Source of the DNA: Thalassospira xiamenensis M-5 = DSM 17429
GTDB taxonomy: Bacteria > Pseudomonadota > Alphaproteobacteria > Rhodospirillales > Thalassospiraceae
Direction: 5' to 3'
Assembly (NCBI RefSeq): GCF_000300235.2
Contig: NZ_CP004388.1
Location: forward strand, 291,501-355,500
DNA length: 64,000 bases
Below the pieces are notes generated by a model. That model did not search any database and was not told the DNA's origin. It saw only the letters and a list, made by a program, of their open reading frames with translations. A program made the translations under genes and the position numbers. The stretch's first letter is position 1. Every line of letters starts with the position of its first letter. Shown piece after piece: positions 42,383 to 52,509 of this stretch.

Positions 42383-43282
42383 TTAGCGGGATTTTTTGGC
42401 TGTGGGGGGAAGTCCCGCGATGAAGGCACCGGGGCTGACACCCCACATGGTTTTGAAATGACGGTTGAGGTGGCTTTGATCGGCATAGCCGGTGGCCGCC
42501 GCGACATCGGCGATGCCAAATCCGTCAAACAGCATCCGTTTTGCCCGGCGCAGACGCATGTGATTGAAATAGGTGTGGGGTGGCAAGCCGGTGGCATGGC
42601 GGAAGACGCGGAGCAGGTGAAAGCGGCTGAGCCCGGTCAGGCTTGCCAGTTCATCAAGCGATATGTTGGCATCAAGGTGGTCGGCCATATAGTCGATGAC
42701 CGCACGCACACGTTTGTCTTCGGAGCCCGGTTGATAGGAAAAGGGCGGCGCATCGGCATGGCGAAGGGCGAGGCGGGCGGCACTGTATAAAAGCTGGCTG
42801 TCACGTTCGAGCAGGGTTGCTGACTGATCAAGGTCGGGGCGGAACATGCGGTGCAGGGATTGCAGTTGCAGATGCAGTTCCGGGTCATCGACCACATGAT
42901 TGCCAAAAAACGGCAGCCCGGTACTGTTGGGGGAGAGTTCGGCCACCAGATCGCCAAAGATTTCAGGCGCGATAAACATGATCTGATACTGGTAACCGTC
43001 ATCGGATGCCGGGCCGCCGTCATGGACCTGCATCGGGTTCATCATCAGCAATTGACCACGTTTGGCGACATAGTTGGTGCCGCCGGTCATGAATTGTTCG
43101 GCCCCGTTCAGGATGGTGCCGAACGCATAATAATCATGACTGTGTTTGGGAAAGGAAAACCGTTTGTAATCGGCTTCGAACAAATCAATGCCGTCTGCCG
43201 CCCGCCAGTGACGGGCGACTTCGCGGGAAGGGTTTGATTTCCGTGCGCCGCGCGACGGATCATGTCGAAGTGAATGCGCCAT
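42383..43282 (-). CDS. AraC-family transcriptional regulator
   Basis: A 299-residue protein from ATG 43282; the frame extends to 43516 but the extension lies in the divergent promoter region. An N-terminal cupin-like AraC_binding domain (FPKHSHDYYAFGTILNGAEQ, GQLLMMNPMQVHDG) is followed by two helix-turn-helix motifs at the C-terminus (ISLDELASLTGLSRFHLLRV and IADVAAATGYADQSHLNRH). This AraC_E-type arrangement is often paired with AzlC or LysE-type exporters. It probably controls azlCD in response to an amino acid. Confidence 0.92.
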   Translation of the reverse strand: MAHSLRHDPSRGARKSNPSREVARHWRAADGIDLFEADYKRFSFPKHSHDYYAFGTILNGAEQFMTGGTNYVAKRGQLLMMNPMQVHDGGPASDDGYQYQIMFIAPEIFGDLVAELSPNSTGLPFFGNHVVDDPELHLQLQSLHRMFRPDLDQSATLLERDSQLLYSAARLALRHADAPPFSYQPGSEDKRVRAVIDYMADHLDANISLDELASLTGLSRFHLLRVFRHATGLPPHTYFNHMRLRRAKRMLFDGFGIADVAAATGYADQSHLNRHFKTMWGVSPGAFIAGLPPTAKKSR

Positions 43283-43631
43283 GGCGCAAGTATAAACATC
43301 CGATGGCCTTTCGGCTTGGACAATATTGTCACCGATACATTTGCCGGTTTTGCCGGTTTGATCGACCAGAAACGAATCGGTAAACAGAGTGTAAATTTTG
43401 CCCGAAAGGGCCGCGGACATACGGATATGGTGCGCCTGAACGATGGTATAGAGTGCTTTCGTGTCGGGGATTTTGCGGCGCGGCAAATGTTCGAATGAAC
43501 ATTCAAAAGTCCCCATCTGTCCGTGTTGGCATAGACAAATGCGGATTTCATCTAACTGTTACAAAAACGACGGGAAACTCGGGTTAGAGACACGGGAAAT
43601 ATGTCCCCCATTCCGGATCATTGGAGATCCC
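43283..43631. other. Divergent promoter region, araC-type gene and chemoreceptor
   Basis: About 350 bases holding both promoters. A perfect 12-bp palindrome GACAATATTGTC is at 43319-43330, 37-48 bases upstream of the AraC-family start. The region is crossed by N-terminal extensions of both genes' frames that I do not accept. GGAGA lies before the chemoreceptor ATG. Confidence 0.4.
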
Positions 43632-45749
43632 ATGTTTCTTGACCGTATTCGTATCGGTTACCGCATTTTTGCGGGGTTTCTTGCGCTTGTCATCATGCTG
43701 ATCGGGTTAAGCGCCCTTTCATCATGGTATCTGCTGGGTTTTGGTGGTCATGCGGACCGTATTGCCAAAAGCACCCAGCTTGTCGGGCTTGCAAACGAAT
43801 ATGCGTTGAAGCTTGAACGGTTGTCGAACCAGGTTCTGCTGTTTGCCCAGACGGTTGACCCGCTGGACCGCGAAGGTATTGCGACAATTCGTGAAAGTGC
43901 AGAAGCCAGTGGTGCCGCGCTGATTGGTCAGCTTCGCGCCGAGGGCGATACCGAAAAAGCCGACGCGCTTGAAAGCCTGAATGCGGAATATATCGCAACC
44001 CTGGAGCCGCTTGTCCTGCGTGCCGAGAATTTGACGGCGGCGTCCGATACCATGCTGCTTGGTGCGCATCAGCTTGGCAAGTCGGCAGGCGAGCTGGTGG
44101 ATTTCATCAGCAAACGTGATCCGGCATTGGCGGAAAAATATGCTGATAAACTTGGTGCCGCCAACCTGAGCGCAATTGTGAACAATCTGCAATATGCGAT
44201 CCTGCGGACACCTGAATCGCTTGATACGGCTCGTACGCAAACCTCGGCGTTGACCGATCTTCAGGAAGAAATCAAAGGCTCGGTCGATGGGTTGAAACGC
44301 GCGGATAAAAAGCTGTTTTCCTATGCGATCCGCGATAATGACCTTTTAAAGCAGGGTGCGAACCAGCTTGAAGGGTCGATCGCGGGGTTCCGTCAGTCGA
44401 TGGATGACTTCAAATCCGCCGTTCGCGAAGTTCAGGCAATTACCCAGAATATCCGCGAGGAAGCGGTTGCCGGTCAGAACATGCTGGTCGAGGCGGCGCA
44501 TAGCGAGTCCGAAAGCAAGGCGATCACCAATATGGTGGTGGCCGGGATCGGGGCGCTGATTGCCTTTGGTCTGGCGATTGGCATCGCACTTAGCATTCTG
44601 CGTCCATTGGGACGTGTGAATGGCGATATGACGCGGTTGAGCGAAAACAATACCGATATCGATCTGGTTGATTTCAATCGCGGTGATGAATTTGGCGCGA
44701 TGTCACGCACGGTGGCGATTTTCCGCGAAAATGCCCTTAAGATCGAACAGATGGCCGAGGAACGCATCGCCCTTCAGCGCGAGGAAGAGGAAAAACGCCG
44801 GGCGTCGCTGGGCGCGATGGCCGAAACCATCGAAGGCGAAACCGCCGGGCTTGTCCAATCCGTCACCCATCAGGTCACAAGGATGCGGGACGCGGTTGGC
44901 GAAGTGGCCGCCGCCGCAGAACGTGTGACAGGCCAGACCGAAATGGCAACCAGTGCGGCCACGCAAAGCCAGTCGCACGCCCATTCGATCAGCGAGGCGG
45001 CGACACGGTTGTCCGATGCCATCGGATCGATTGCCAACCGGGTGGATCGGCAGCGCGCCATTGCGCAGAATGCGGTTAGTTCGACCAAGCAATCCGCCGA
45101 GGCGGTCGATGACCTTCGCGAAGTGGCAACCAGTATCGAGCAGATTGTCGATCTGATCCGCGGGATTGCCGGGCAGACCAACCTTCTGGCGCTGAACGCG
45201 ACCATCGAGGCCGCACGCGCGGGCGAAGCGGGCAAAGGATTTGCCGTGGTGGCCGCCGAGGTCAAGAACCTTGCAGGCCAGACGGCACAGGCAACCGAAC
45301 AGATCACCGCCCATGTCAGTGCGATGGGCAATGTGACGGATCGTTGTGTGCGGTCGATGGAAGAGGTCGGTGTGACCGTGCGCGACATGATGTCGATTTC
45401 CGAAGAAGTGGCAGGTGACGTCGAACATCAGCGCCGCGAGACAGAGGAAATCAGCCTTGCGATTGCATCAGCGAGCGATGCGGCCCTTCATGTCAGCAAC
45501 GCCATCCAGGAGGTATCGCGCGATATCGAGGTCACGCGGAAACTGAGCGTTGATCTGACCCGTCGCGCCGATGAGGTTGACCGTAATGTGACGGAACTTT
45601 CGGGGTCCCTTGACCGGGCGGTGGAATCGGCCGCCAGCGACGAAAGCCGCGATGATGGCAGCGATGCCAATGATGCCGACATCGTCGAAAAGGACGCGCA
45701 ATCCAATCTTGTTGATTTTCCGGCGCAGTATATGCGCGGGGCGGCCTGA
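43632..45749 (+). CDS. Methyl-accepting chemotaxis protein
   Basis: A 705-residue chemoreceptor from ATG 43632, with GGAGA upstream. TM1 spans residues 12-34, a periplasmic helical sensor domain 35-300, TM2 301-323 and HAMP 324-376 (RPLGRVNGDMTRLSENNTDI). The signalling hairpin tip reads GIAGQTNLLALNATIEAARA then GEAGKGFAVVAAEVKNLAGQT. It has no C-terminal CheR-binding pentapeptide. The helical bundle resembles the HBM/4HB type. The ligand is unknown; chemotaxis partner genes are elsewhere. A terminator follows at 45800. Confidence 0.95.
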   Translation: MFLDRIRIGYRIFAGFLALVIMLIGLSALSSWYLLGFGGHADRIAKSTQLVGLANEYALKLERLSNQVLLFAQTVDPLDREGIATIRESAEASGAALIGQLRAEGDTEKADALESLNAEYIATLEPLVLRAENLTAASDTMLLGAHQLGKSAGELVDFISKRDPALAEKYADKLGAANLSAIVNNLQYAILRTPESLDTARTQTSALTDLQEEIKGSVDGLKRADKKLFSYAIRDNDLLKQGANQLEGSIAGFRQSMDDFKSAVREVQAITQNIREEAVAGQNMLVEAAHSESESKAITNMVVAGIGALIAFGLAIGIALSILRPLGRVNGDMTRLSENNTDIDLVDFNRGDEFGAMSRTVAIFRENALKIEQMAEERIALQREEEEKRRASLGAMAETIEGETAGLVQSVTHQVTRMRDAVGEVAAAAERVTGQTEMATSAATQSQSHAHSISEAATRLSDAIGSIANRVDRQRAIAQNAVSSTKQSAEAVDDLREVATSIEQIVDLIRGIAGQTNLLALNATIEAARAGEAGKGFAVVAAEVKNLAGQTAQATEQITAHVSAMGNVTDRCVRSMEEVGVTVRDMMSISEEVAGDVEHQRRETEEISLAIASASDAALHVSNAIQEVSRDIEVTRKLSVDLTRRADEVDRNVTELSGSLDRAVESAASDESRDDGSDANDADIVEKDAQSNLVDFPAQYMRGAA

Positions 45750-45799
45750 ACCAGACGGTTTTCGCCGTTTTTGACAACGGATTTCATGGTTGATGAGCC

Positions 45800-45838
45800 A
45801 AAAGCCTGTGCAGATCATGCACGGGCTTTTGTGCTTTT
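45800..45838 (+). terminator. Terminator of the chemoreceptor gene
   Basis: The stem AAAAGCCTGTGCA / TGCACGGGCTTTT (13 bp, one G-U pair) with a 5-base loop is followed by GTGCTTTT. Confidence 0.85.
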
Positions 45839-45957
45839 GGGACGGCGGGAGTGATCCGGATCGGTTGAAGGAGCCTATTACCTGATGAGTACAAGTTGCG
45901 ACATTTCTGATACAATTTTACGGTCGCTGCCCCTGGGGAACTAAAGTAAGTTCTATA

Positions 45958-45973
45958 GTCTTGAATTCAAGAC
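45958..45973. promoter_or_regulatory. 16-bp perfect palindrome upstream of RND operon
   Basis: GTCTTGAATTCAAGAC is a perfect 16-bp palindrome 53 bases before the adaptor start at 46026 (10 bases before the alternative start at 45984). It is the size of a TetR- or MarR-type operator. No such regulator gene is next to the operon in this window. Confidence 0.5.
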
Positions 45974-46025
45974 ATATTCAGCGATGTCTTTGTATCTTTC
46001 CAGAACACACAAGAACGGGCATTTG

Positions 46026-47159
46026 ATGTCACGCACAGGTAGGCTAGCCGTATTTCTGTTGATTATTGCCGCAGTCGGGGGCGGCTGGTTTGCCTATGAC
46101 AAAGGGATGCTGCCCTTTGTTGCATCAAAAAGCCAAACCGAAGGCGATGCTGCAAAGCGCACCGGCAACCCGGCGCTGCCGGTGATTGCCGAATATGCCA
46201 GCATCATGGAAGAAAAGACGGTTGTTGAAGCCGTTGGAACCGGCCGGTCAACATTGGGTGTTTCGATTTATCCGGCGGTTTCGGGCGAAGTCAGTGATGT
46301 TCTGTTTCATGCCGGTGAAAATGTATCGCGCGGGCAGGTTTTGCTGATCCTTGATTCGGATCGCGAACGGCTGGCGCGGGATCTGGCGTCCGTGCAGGTC
46401 AAGGATGCCAAGCAGCTTCTGGATCGTTACGAGCAGGCAAGGCCGCTTGGCGCGGTATCGGCAAGCGAGGTTGATGCGGCACGCACCGCTCTTGCCGAGG
46501 CGCGCATCCGGCTCGATCAGGCGGAAGTGGACCTGGCCGACCGGACCATTCTGGCACCGTTCAACGGCACGGTTGGTATTCCGCAGGTGGAGCCGGGCGA
46601 CCGTGTGGACAGTTCCACATTGATCGCGACACTGGATAACGTTGAAAGTGTTCTGGTGGATTTCGAGGTTCCCGAAACCCGGTTTGACAATGTGAAGATC
46701 GGCCAGTCGCTTCGGGTTGAGACTTGGAGCCTTCCGGGGGAGTGGTTTGAAGGCACGGTCGATTCCATCGCCAGCCGTATTGATGCGGAAAGCCGCACCT
46801 TCAAGGTGCGTGCACGCATTCCGAACCCGACCGGGCGGCTTTTGTCGGGCATGTCCTTTGCGGTTTATGTCGATATCGAAGGTAAAACCTATCCGTCGGT
46901 GCCGGAAATTTCGGTTTTGTGGGGCGATGGCGGCACCTATATCTGGCGGATCAAGGATGACAAGGTCGAACGTGTTCCGGTCCGCGTCGTAAAGCGGACA
47001 CAGGGGCGTATCCTGCTTGAGGGGCCGATTGCCAAGGGTGATCTGATTGTGGTCGAAGGCGTGCTTCGCCTGCGGCCCGGCCGGGATGTGGCGGCAACCA
47101 TCCGTGGTGGCGATGAAACCGGCGTTGCGCAGCGCAACGGCACCGGCGAAGGGTCGTAA
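46026..47159 (+). CDS. RND efflux periplasmic adaptor subunit (MFP)
   Basis: A membrane fusion protein of a tripartite efflux pump, about 377 residues from ATG 46026 (an ATG at 45984 would add 14). It is anchored by a single N-terminal helix (LAVFLLIIAAVGGGWFAY). The biotinyl-lipoyl fold shows as SIYPAVSGEVSDVLFHAGENV and DRTILAPFNGTVGIPQVEPG, with a coiled-coil hairpin between (ARDLASVQVKDAKQLLDRYE). The C-terminal beta-barrel and membrane-proximal domains follow. It ends 1 base before the RND permease start, so the three genes MFP-RND-OMF form one operon. Confidence 0.93.
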   Translation: MSRTGRLAVFLLIIAAVGGGWFAYDKGMLPFVASKSQTEGDAAKRTGNPALPVIAEYASIMEEKTVVEAVGTGRSTLGVSIYPAVSGEVSDVLFHAGENVSRGQVLLILDSDRERLARDLASVQVKDAKQLLDRYEQARPLGAVSASEVDAARTALAEARIRLDQAEVDLADRTILAPFNGTVGIPQVEPGDRVDSSTLIATLDNVESVLVDFEVPETRFDNVKIGQSLRVETWSLPGEWFEGTVDSIASRIDAESRTFKVRARIPNPTGRLLSGMSFAVYVDIEGKTYPSVPEISVLWGDGGTYIWRIKDDKVERVPVRVVKRTQGRILLEGPIAKGDLIVVEGVLRLRPGRDVAATIRGGDETGVAQRNGTGEGS

Positions 47160-47160
47160 C

Positions 47161-50100
47161 ATGCAGGACGGAAATCAGAACGAAAACCAGAATGATCTGG
47201 CGTCACTCAGCATCCGTCGCCCTGTTCTTATTTCCGTGGTGTCGCTTCTGATCATTCTGGCGGGCCTTGCGGCGATGCTCGGCGTTGAAATTCGTGAACT
47301 GCCCAACGTCGATCAGCCGACCGTGACGGTTTATGCGACCTATGACGGGGCTTCGCCCGAAACGGTTGATGCCGAGGTGACCAGTATCCTAGAAGGGGCG
47401 GCATCGCGGGTCAGCGGTGTCAAACGCATCAGTTCCAACAGCGAAGAAGCCACGTCGCGGGTTCGGGTTGAATTTTATCCCGACATTGAAATCAATGACG
47501 CCGCCAATGACATCCGCGAGGCGGTCAGCCGCGCGTCAAGAAGCCTTCCGGACGAGGTCGAGGATGTCCGCGTGGTCAAGGCCGATGCCGATGCCAGCGC
47601 GATCATGCGCCTTGCCGTGGTCAGCAACCGCCTGACCGAGGAAGAGCTTGCCAATATCGTGGATGACCAGATCAGCCCGGCGCTGCTTTCGGTGCCTGGT
47701 GTGGCCGAAATCACCGTCAATGGCGAACGCGAGAAGGTTTTGCATGTCCGGGTCGATCCGCTGCGTCTGGCCAGTTACGGTTTTTCGGTTCAGGACGTTG
47801 CGGATGTCCTGAAAACCGCCAAGTTCGACATTCCCGCCGGCAGTTTTGATTCCAGTGATCAGAAGCTTTTTGTCCGTGCCGATGCGTCGGTCTGGGAGGT
47901 CGAAGACGTCAAACAGATGTTTATCCGCAATCAGGTCCGGCTGGGCGATGTGGCGGATGTCTATTACGGGCCCGATGATGCAACCTCCTATGTGCGTCTG
48001 GATGGCCGGACCGTGATCGGGCTTGGCGTCGTGCGCCAGGCGCAATCGAACACGATTGCGATATCGGACGGCATTCGGGACGTCGCCGAACGCCTGAACA
48101 ATCAGTACGACGATATCAATGTTTTCGTGAATTCCGACGATGCGGTGTTTATCGAAGGCGCGCTTTGGGAAGTTCTGAACAGTCTGGCGCTGGCGATTAT
48201 CATCGTGATCGGCGTGCTTTATCTGTTCCTGCGGTCCTTTACCGCGACGCTGATTCCGACGGTGACCATTCCGATTGCGCTGGTCGGGACGGTGGCCGCG
48301 ATCTGGATGATGGGCTTTTCGATCAATATCCTGACATTGCTGGCCCTTGTTCTGGCAACGGGGATGATTGTCGATGATGCGATTGTGGTTCTGGAAAATA
48401 TCCAGCGCCGCCGTCATCAGGGATTGGGATCAATGGCGGCCGCGGTTCTGGGCACGCGGCAGGTGTTTTTTGCGGTGATTGCCACCACCCTGACGCTGGT
48501 ATCGGTGTTCGTGCCGATTTCGTTTTTGCCGAGCACGGCGGGGCGGCTTTTCAGGGAATTCGGTTTCGTGCTGGCGTTTTCGGTGGCGGTGTCGTCGTTT
48601 GTGGCACTGTCGCTTTGTCCGATGCTGGCGTCGCGCTTAAAGCATATTGACCCGCATGACGGGGACAAGGATGCCAAGCCGAACTTTTTGGAACGGGTCG
48701 GGTTTTACTGTTCGGGGATTTACAAAAACATTCTTGAATGGGTTTTGCGGTTCCCGCTGATTACCCTGATCGTGTCGATCTTTGCCGGTGTGCTGGCCTT
48801 TGGGGTTTATAACAGCGTCACGCAGGAACTTCTGCCCGACGAGGATCGCGGCCGTATTCTGGTGTCGCTGCGCGGGCCGGACGGGGTTGGCATTGATTAC
48901 ATGGACCGGCAGGTTGAAACGGTTGAAAACATCCTGCGTCCGATTGTCGAGGCCGGCGATGCCTATAACATCTATACGATTGTCGGTCTTTGGGACCCGA
49001 ACCGTGCGCTGGTGATTGCGCCCCTGGTGCCGTGGGATGAACGCAGCCGCAGCCAGCAGGAAATCACCGGTTCGATCCGTGGGGCGCTTAATGCACTGCC
49101 CGGTGTGCAGGCCTTTGTCTATCAGCCCAACAGCCTTGGGCTTCGCGGCGGGACCGGCGAAGGATTTGAATTTGCCCTGACCGGGACGAATTACCGCACA
49201 TTGGCGGCGAATGCGCGCGCCATGCAGCAGGAGCTTGAGGCGAATTATCCGCAGTTTGTCGGGCTTCGGGTTTCCTATCAGACGACACAGCCGCAATTGC
49301 TGGTCAATATTGACCGGCAGCGGGCATCCGACCTTGGCATTCCGATCGAAAGCCTTGATACGACGCTGCGTGCGATGATCGAGGGATATGAAGTTACCGA
49401 GATTACGGTCGATGATGAAAACATCCCGGTCAAACTGCGCAGCAGTGCGGGCAGCATCAATGATCCGTCGGATCTGGAGAATCTGTTTGTCAGCAACCGG
49501 GATGGTCGTATTTTACCGCTATCTTCGGTGATCAATCTGAGCGAAGAGGCGGTGGCATCGGAACTGGATCGCGAGGGACAGCAGCGCGCAGTCAAGATTT
49601 CGGGCAACCTTGCGCCGGGATATACGTTGCAGCAGGCAGTGGTCGATATTGATCAGGTCGGTGACAAGGTCCTGCCGCCCGGGGTGAATGTTCTGTTCCT
49701 GGGCGATGCGGCGACACTGGGCGAAACATCGCATGATGTGCAGATCACCTTCCTGATTGCGGTTCTTGTGGTGTTGCTGGTTCTCGCCGCACAGTTTGAA
49801 AGCTTCATGTCTGCCCTTGTCGTGGTTCTGACCGTTCCGTTCGGTCTGGCGGCGGCGATTTATGCGCTGGGCATCAGTGGCACGTCGATCAATATCTATA
49901 GCCAGATCGGGTTGGTGATGCTGGTCGGGCTTATGGCCAAGAACGGTATTCTTGTTGTCGAATTTGCCGACCAGTTGCGCGATGCAGGGAAATCCGTGCG
50001 CGAAGCGGTGCATGATGCGGCGATGATCCGCCTGCGCCCGATCATGATGACAATGATTTCAACCGTTCTGGGTGGTTTGCCGCTTGTGCTCGGCACCGGG

Positions 50101-50313
50101 GCCGGGGCCGAGGCGCGTGCCGCGATTGGCTGGGTGGTGTTTGGCGGGCTTGGTTTTGCGACGGTCTTTACCCTGTTCTTAACACCGGTTTTATACCTTT
50201 TGCTGGCGCCGCTGGTGTCAGCCCGTGCCGATGGCGGCAAGAAACTGCAAAGCCAGTTGCGGGCTGCGGAAAGCATCCCGGACAAGGGCGAGGTCGAAGG
50301 AAGTGCCAGCTAG
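47161..50313 (+). CDS. RND-family drug/solvent efflux transporter (HAE-1 type)
   Basis: A 1050-residue inner-membrane proton-driven pump from ATG 47161. It has 12 membrane helices and two large periplasmic loops. The proton-relay pair of aspartates is in GMIVDDAIVVLENI (helix 4), and LASLSIRRPVLISVVSLLII is the first helix. The porter domain contains SPETVDAEVTSILEGA and the second half LGLRGGTGEGFEFALTG. Helices 10-12 end with LMAKNGILVVEFADQLRD and LGGLPLVLGTGAGAEA. The substrate range is not predictable. It overlaps no gene and is followed by the outer-membrane factor after 1 base. Confidence 0.95.
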   Translation: MQDGNQNENQNDLASLSIRRPVLISVVSLLIILAGLAAMLGVEIRELPNVDQPTVTVYATYDGASPETVDAEVTSILEGAASRVSGVKRISSNSEEATSRVRVEFYPDIEINDAANDIREAVSRASRSLPDEVEDVRVVKADADASAIMRLAVVSNRLTEEELANIVDDQISPALLSVPGVAEITVNGEREKVLHVRVDPLRLASYGFSVQDVADVLKTAKFDIPAGSFDSSDQKLFVRADASVWEVEDVKQMFIRNQVRLGDVADVYYGPDDATSYVRLDGRTVIGLGVVRQAQSNTIAISDGIRDVAERLNNQYDDINVFVNSDDAVFIEGALWEVLNSLALAIIIVIGVLYLFLRSFTATLIPTVTIPIALVGTVAAIWMMGFSINILTLLALVLATGMIVDDAIVVLENIQRRRHQGLGSMAAAVLGTRQVFFAVIATTLTLVSVFVPISFLPSTAGRLFREFGFVLAFSVAVSSFVALSLCPMLASRLKHIDPHDGDKDAKPNFLERVGFYCSGIYKNILEWVLRFPLITLIVSIFAGVLAFGVYNSVTQELLPDEDRGRILVSLRGPDGVGIDYMDRQVETVENILRPIVEAGDAYNIYTIVGLWDPNRALVIAPLVPWDERSRSQQEITGSIRGALNALPGVQAFVYQPNSLGLRGGTGEGFEFALTGTNYRTLAANARAMQQELEANYPQFVGLRVSYQTTQPQLLVNIDRQRASDLGIPIESLDTTLRAMIEGYEVTEITVDDENIPVKLRSSAGSINDPSDLENLFVSNRDGRILPLSSVINLSEEAVASELDREGQQRAVKISGNLAPGYTLQQAVVDIDQVGDKVLPPGVNVLFLGDAATLGETSHDVQITFLIAVLVVLLVLAAQFESFMSALVVVLTVPFGLAAAIYALGISGTSINIYSQIGLVMLVGLMAKNGILVVEFADQLRDAGKSVREAVHDAAMIRLRPIMMTMISTVLGGLPLVLGTGAGAEARAAIGWVVFGGLGFATVFTLFLTPVLYLLLAPLVSARADGGKKLQSQLRAAESIPDKGEVEGSAS

Positions 50314-50314
50314 A

Positions 50315-51766
50315 ATGTCTGTAAAACGTCTTTCAATCTGTTGTGCCCTGCCGCTTATGATCGGACTTTCGGCCTGTCAGACGGTCGGCCCGGATTATGT
50401 TGCGCCGAAATTTGATCTTGTCGGGGCCTATACCCCGGCAGTACCGGTGATCGCCGCCAATCAGGCCGATCATGGCCGTTGGTGGGAAAGTACGCGTGAT
50501 CCGGTTCTTTCTGAGCTGATTGCGCTTGGACTTGCCAATAACCTTGATTTGCGGATAGCGGCCAGCCGGATCGAAGAAGCCCGGGCGGTGGCGCGCGGTA
50601 TTTCGGGGGCAAATGGCATCGAGGTCGGTGCCAGTGTTAACGGCGATGCCGAACGCGGCACATCGTCGCGCGAACGCGGCAGCCAGACCACCGATATCGG
50701 ATACGGGGCCGGGATTGATTTTTCATGGACGGCGGATGTCTGGGGCGGGCAGCAGCGCGAGGACGAAGTCGCGTTGGCGGATTATCTGGAACAGGTTTAT
50801 TTGCGCGAAGACGTTTACCTGACGGTGATTGCCGATATCGTACGCAACTATATCGAGCTGCGCGGCACGCAGAAACGCCAGGAATTGCTGCGCAGTTCGC
50901 TTGATCTGCAACGTCAGACCAGCAACATCGTTGAGGTCCGGATGCAGACGGGGCTGGCGTCCGAACTTGATCTTTCGCGCGCGCGCGCCGAGGTTTCCGA
51001 TATTGAGGCGACATTGCCGACATTGCAGACCGATATTGATCGGTCGATCAATGCGATTGGAATCCTTCTGGGGGCGCAGCCGGGAAGCTATCGCGACCGT
51101 CTGGTCGATGTGCAGCCCCTGCCGGAATTTGACAGTGCGCCGCCGATTGGCATTCCAGCCGACCTTTTGCGCCGTCGCCCCGATGTCCGCGCGGCAGAAC
51201 TTTCACTGATTTCCGCCACCGCCGAAATCGGGGTTCAGACCGCCGATCTTTATCCTGAATTGACGCTGGACGGGTCACTTGCCCTTGGGGCGACGGGGTA
51301 TGGCACCGGGCCGATTGTCCGTACCGCAATGGCCGCCATCGGGGCGCTGATTGATGCGACGCTTTATGATGGCGGTGCCAGACAGGCCGATATCGATGTT
51401 GCCGAACAACAGGCGCAGCAGGCATTTTATGGCTATCAGCAGACGCTTCTGGTCGCCATTCAGGATGTTGAAAGTGCGATTTACGGCTATGTCGGGGCGG
51501 TCCAGCAACGCAATTCCCTGATTTCATCGGTGCAGTATCACCGTCAGGCGTTCGAGCAGTCGCGGGTGCGATATGTTCAGGGGCTTTCCAACTTCCTTGA
51601 TGTGCTTGATTCTCAGCGCACCCTGACGCAGTCGCAGCAGGACCTGGCGGATGCGGAAACCGATCTGGAACTGGAAACCATCAATCTTTATGCCGCGGTC
51701 GGACTTAGCGTTGATGATGTCGAACGTTATGCTGACAAGGCCGGGATTGACATGAATAATGGCTAG
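50315..51766 (+). CDS. Outer-membrane efflux channel lipoprotein (TolC/NodT family)
   Basis: A 483-residue outer membrane factor from ATG 50315. A lipobox at LMIGLSACQ predicts a lipid-anchored N-terminus, typical of OprM/NodT-type channels. Two repeats of the TolC helical-hairpin fold are visible (NLDLRIAASRIEEARAVARG and QAFEQSRVRYVQGLSNFLDV), with conserved LRRRPDVRAAE between. It should form a trimeric channel with the adjacent MFP and RND proteins. An earlier frame to 50225 overlaps the pump gene and is not used. Confidence 0.94.
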   Translation: MSVKRLSICCALPLMIGLSACQTVGPDYVAPKFDLVGAYTPAVPVIAANQADHGRWWESTRDPVLSELIALGLANNLDLRIAASRIEEARAVARGISGANGIEVGASVNGDAERGTSSRERGSQTTDIGYGAGIDFSWTADVWGGQQREDEVALADYLEQVYLREDVYLTVIADIVRNYIELRGTQKRQELLRSSLDLQRQTSNIVEVRMQTGLASELDLSRARAEVSDIEATLPTLQTDIDRSINAIGILLGAQPGSYRDRLVDVQPLPEFDSAPPIGIPADLLRRRPDVRAAELSLISATAEIGVQTADLYPELTLDGSLALGATGYGTGPIVRTAMAAIGALIDATLYDGGARQADIDVAEQQAQQAFYGYQQTLLVAIQDVESAIYGYVGAVQQRNSLISSVQYHRQAFEQSRVRYVQGLSNFLDVLDSQRTLTQSQQDLADAETDLELETINLYAAVGLSVDDVERYADKAGIDMNNG

Positions 51767-51866
51767 CGCCGCCAAACATCTGTAATAACGCTGATTTCCA
51801 TAAGCTGTTGCTTGTTTTCGCCGCCAGTTCGGCCTAGGTCTTGGGTATCGTGAACCGGGGAAGAAA

Positions 51867-52490
51867 ATGACGGGCGATCTGTTTGCCAATGAGCCACCAC
51901 ACAATCTGCTGCCCTTTGATGGGGAGGCATTGCTGCTGCGTGAAGTCATGGCGGCAAATGATGCGGATCGTGCGTTTGAACGGCTGTTAAGCGGCATCGT
52001 CTGGCAACAGGAAATTGCTAGGCTGATGGGGCGTGAAATTGCCGTGCCGCGATTGACGGCATGGTATGGCGATGTGGCCTATCGTTATAGCGGTGTCTAT
52101 CACCCGGCATCGCCTTTTCCGAAAATCGTCGCCCCACTTCGCGATCTGGCGGAAGAAAAATCCGGTGCGTCGTTTAACACGGTTCTTCTGAACCAGTATC
52201 GTGACGGGCGCGACAGCGTTGCATGGCATGCCGATGACGAGGATGTGCTGGGCGAAAATCCGGTCATTGCCAGCCTGTCATTTGGTGAGGAACGCCGGTT
52301 CCATTTCCGGCACAAGAAAACCGGGGATCGGGTCAGTGTCGATCTGCCGCATAATTCGTTGCTGATCATGCGGGGCGCGACACAGCATCACTGGTTACAT
52401 CAGATTCCCAAAACCGCGCGCCAGATCGGACCGCGGATTAATCTGACATTCCGTCATACCGCGCCGGAAAACAAGGTGCGCGGTCGATGA
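51867..52490 (+). CDS. alkB: AlkB-type DNA/RNA demethylase (2-oxoglutarate oxygenase)
   Basis: A 207-residue Fe(II)/2-oxoglutarate dioxygenase similar to the ALKBH2/3 group. The iron ligands are H and D in VAWHADDED and a distal His in GATQHHWLHQIPK. The 2-oxoglutarate arginine pair is in RINLTFRHT. NQYRDGRD and ASLSFGEERRFHFRHK are also conserved. It repairs 1-methyladenine and 3-methylcytosine by oxidative demethylation. No ada gene is nearby. It is preceded by the RND operon and followed by a hairpin and a LacI regulator. Confidence 0.93.
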   Translation: MTGDLFANEPPHNLLPFDGEALLLREVMAANDADRAFERLLSGIVWQQEIARLMGREIAVPRLTAWYGDVAYRYSGVYHPASPFPKIVAPLRDLAEEKSGASFNTVLLNQYRDGRDSVAWHADDEDVLGENPVIASLSFGEERRFHFRHKKTGDRVSVDLPHNSLLIMRGATQHHWLHQIPKTARQIGPRINLTFRHTAPENKVRGR

Positions 52491-52509
52491 GTTCGGGGGG
52501 CTCTGAAAA

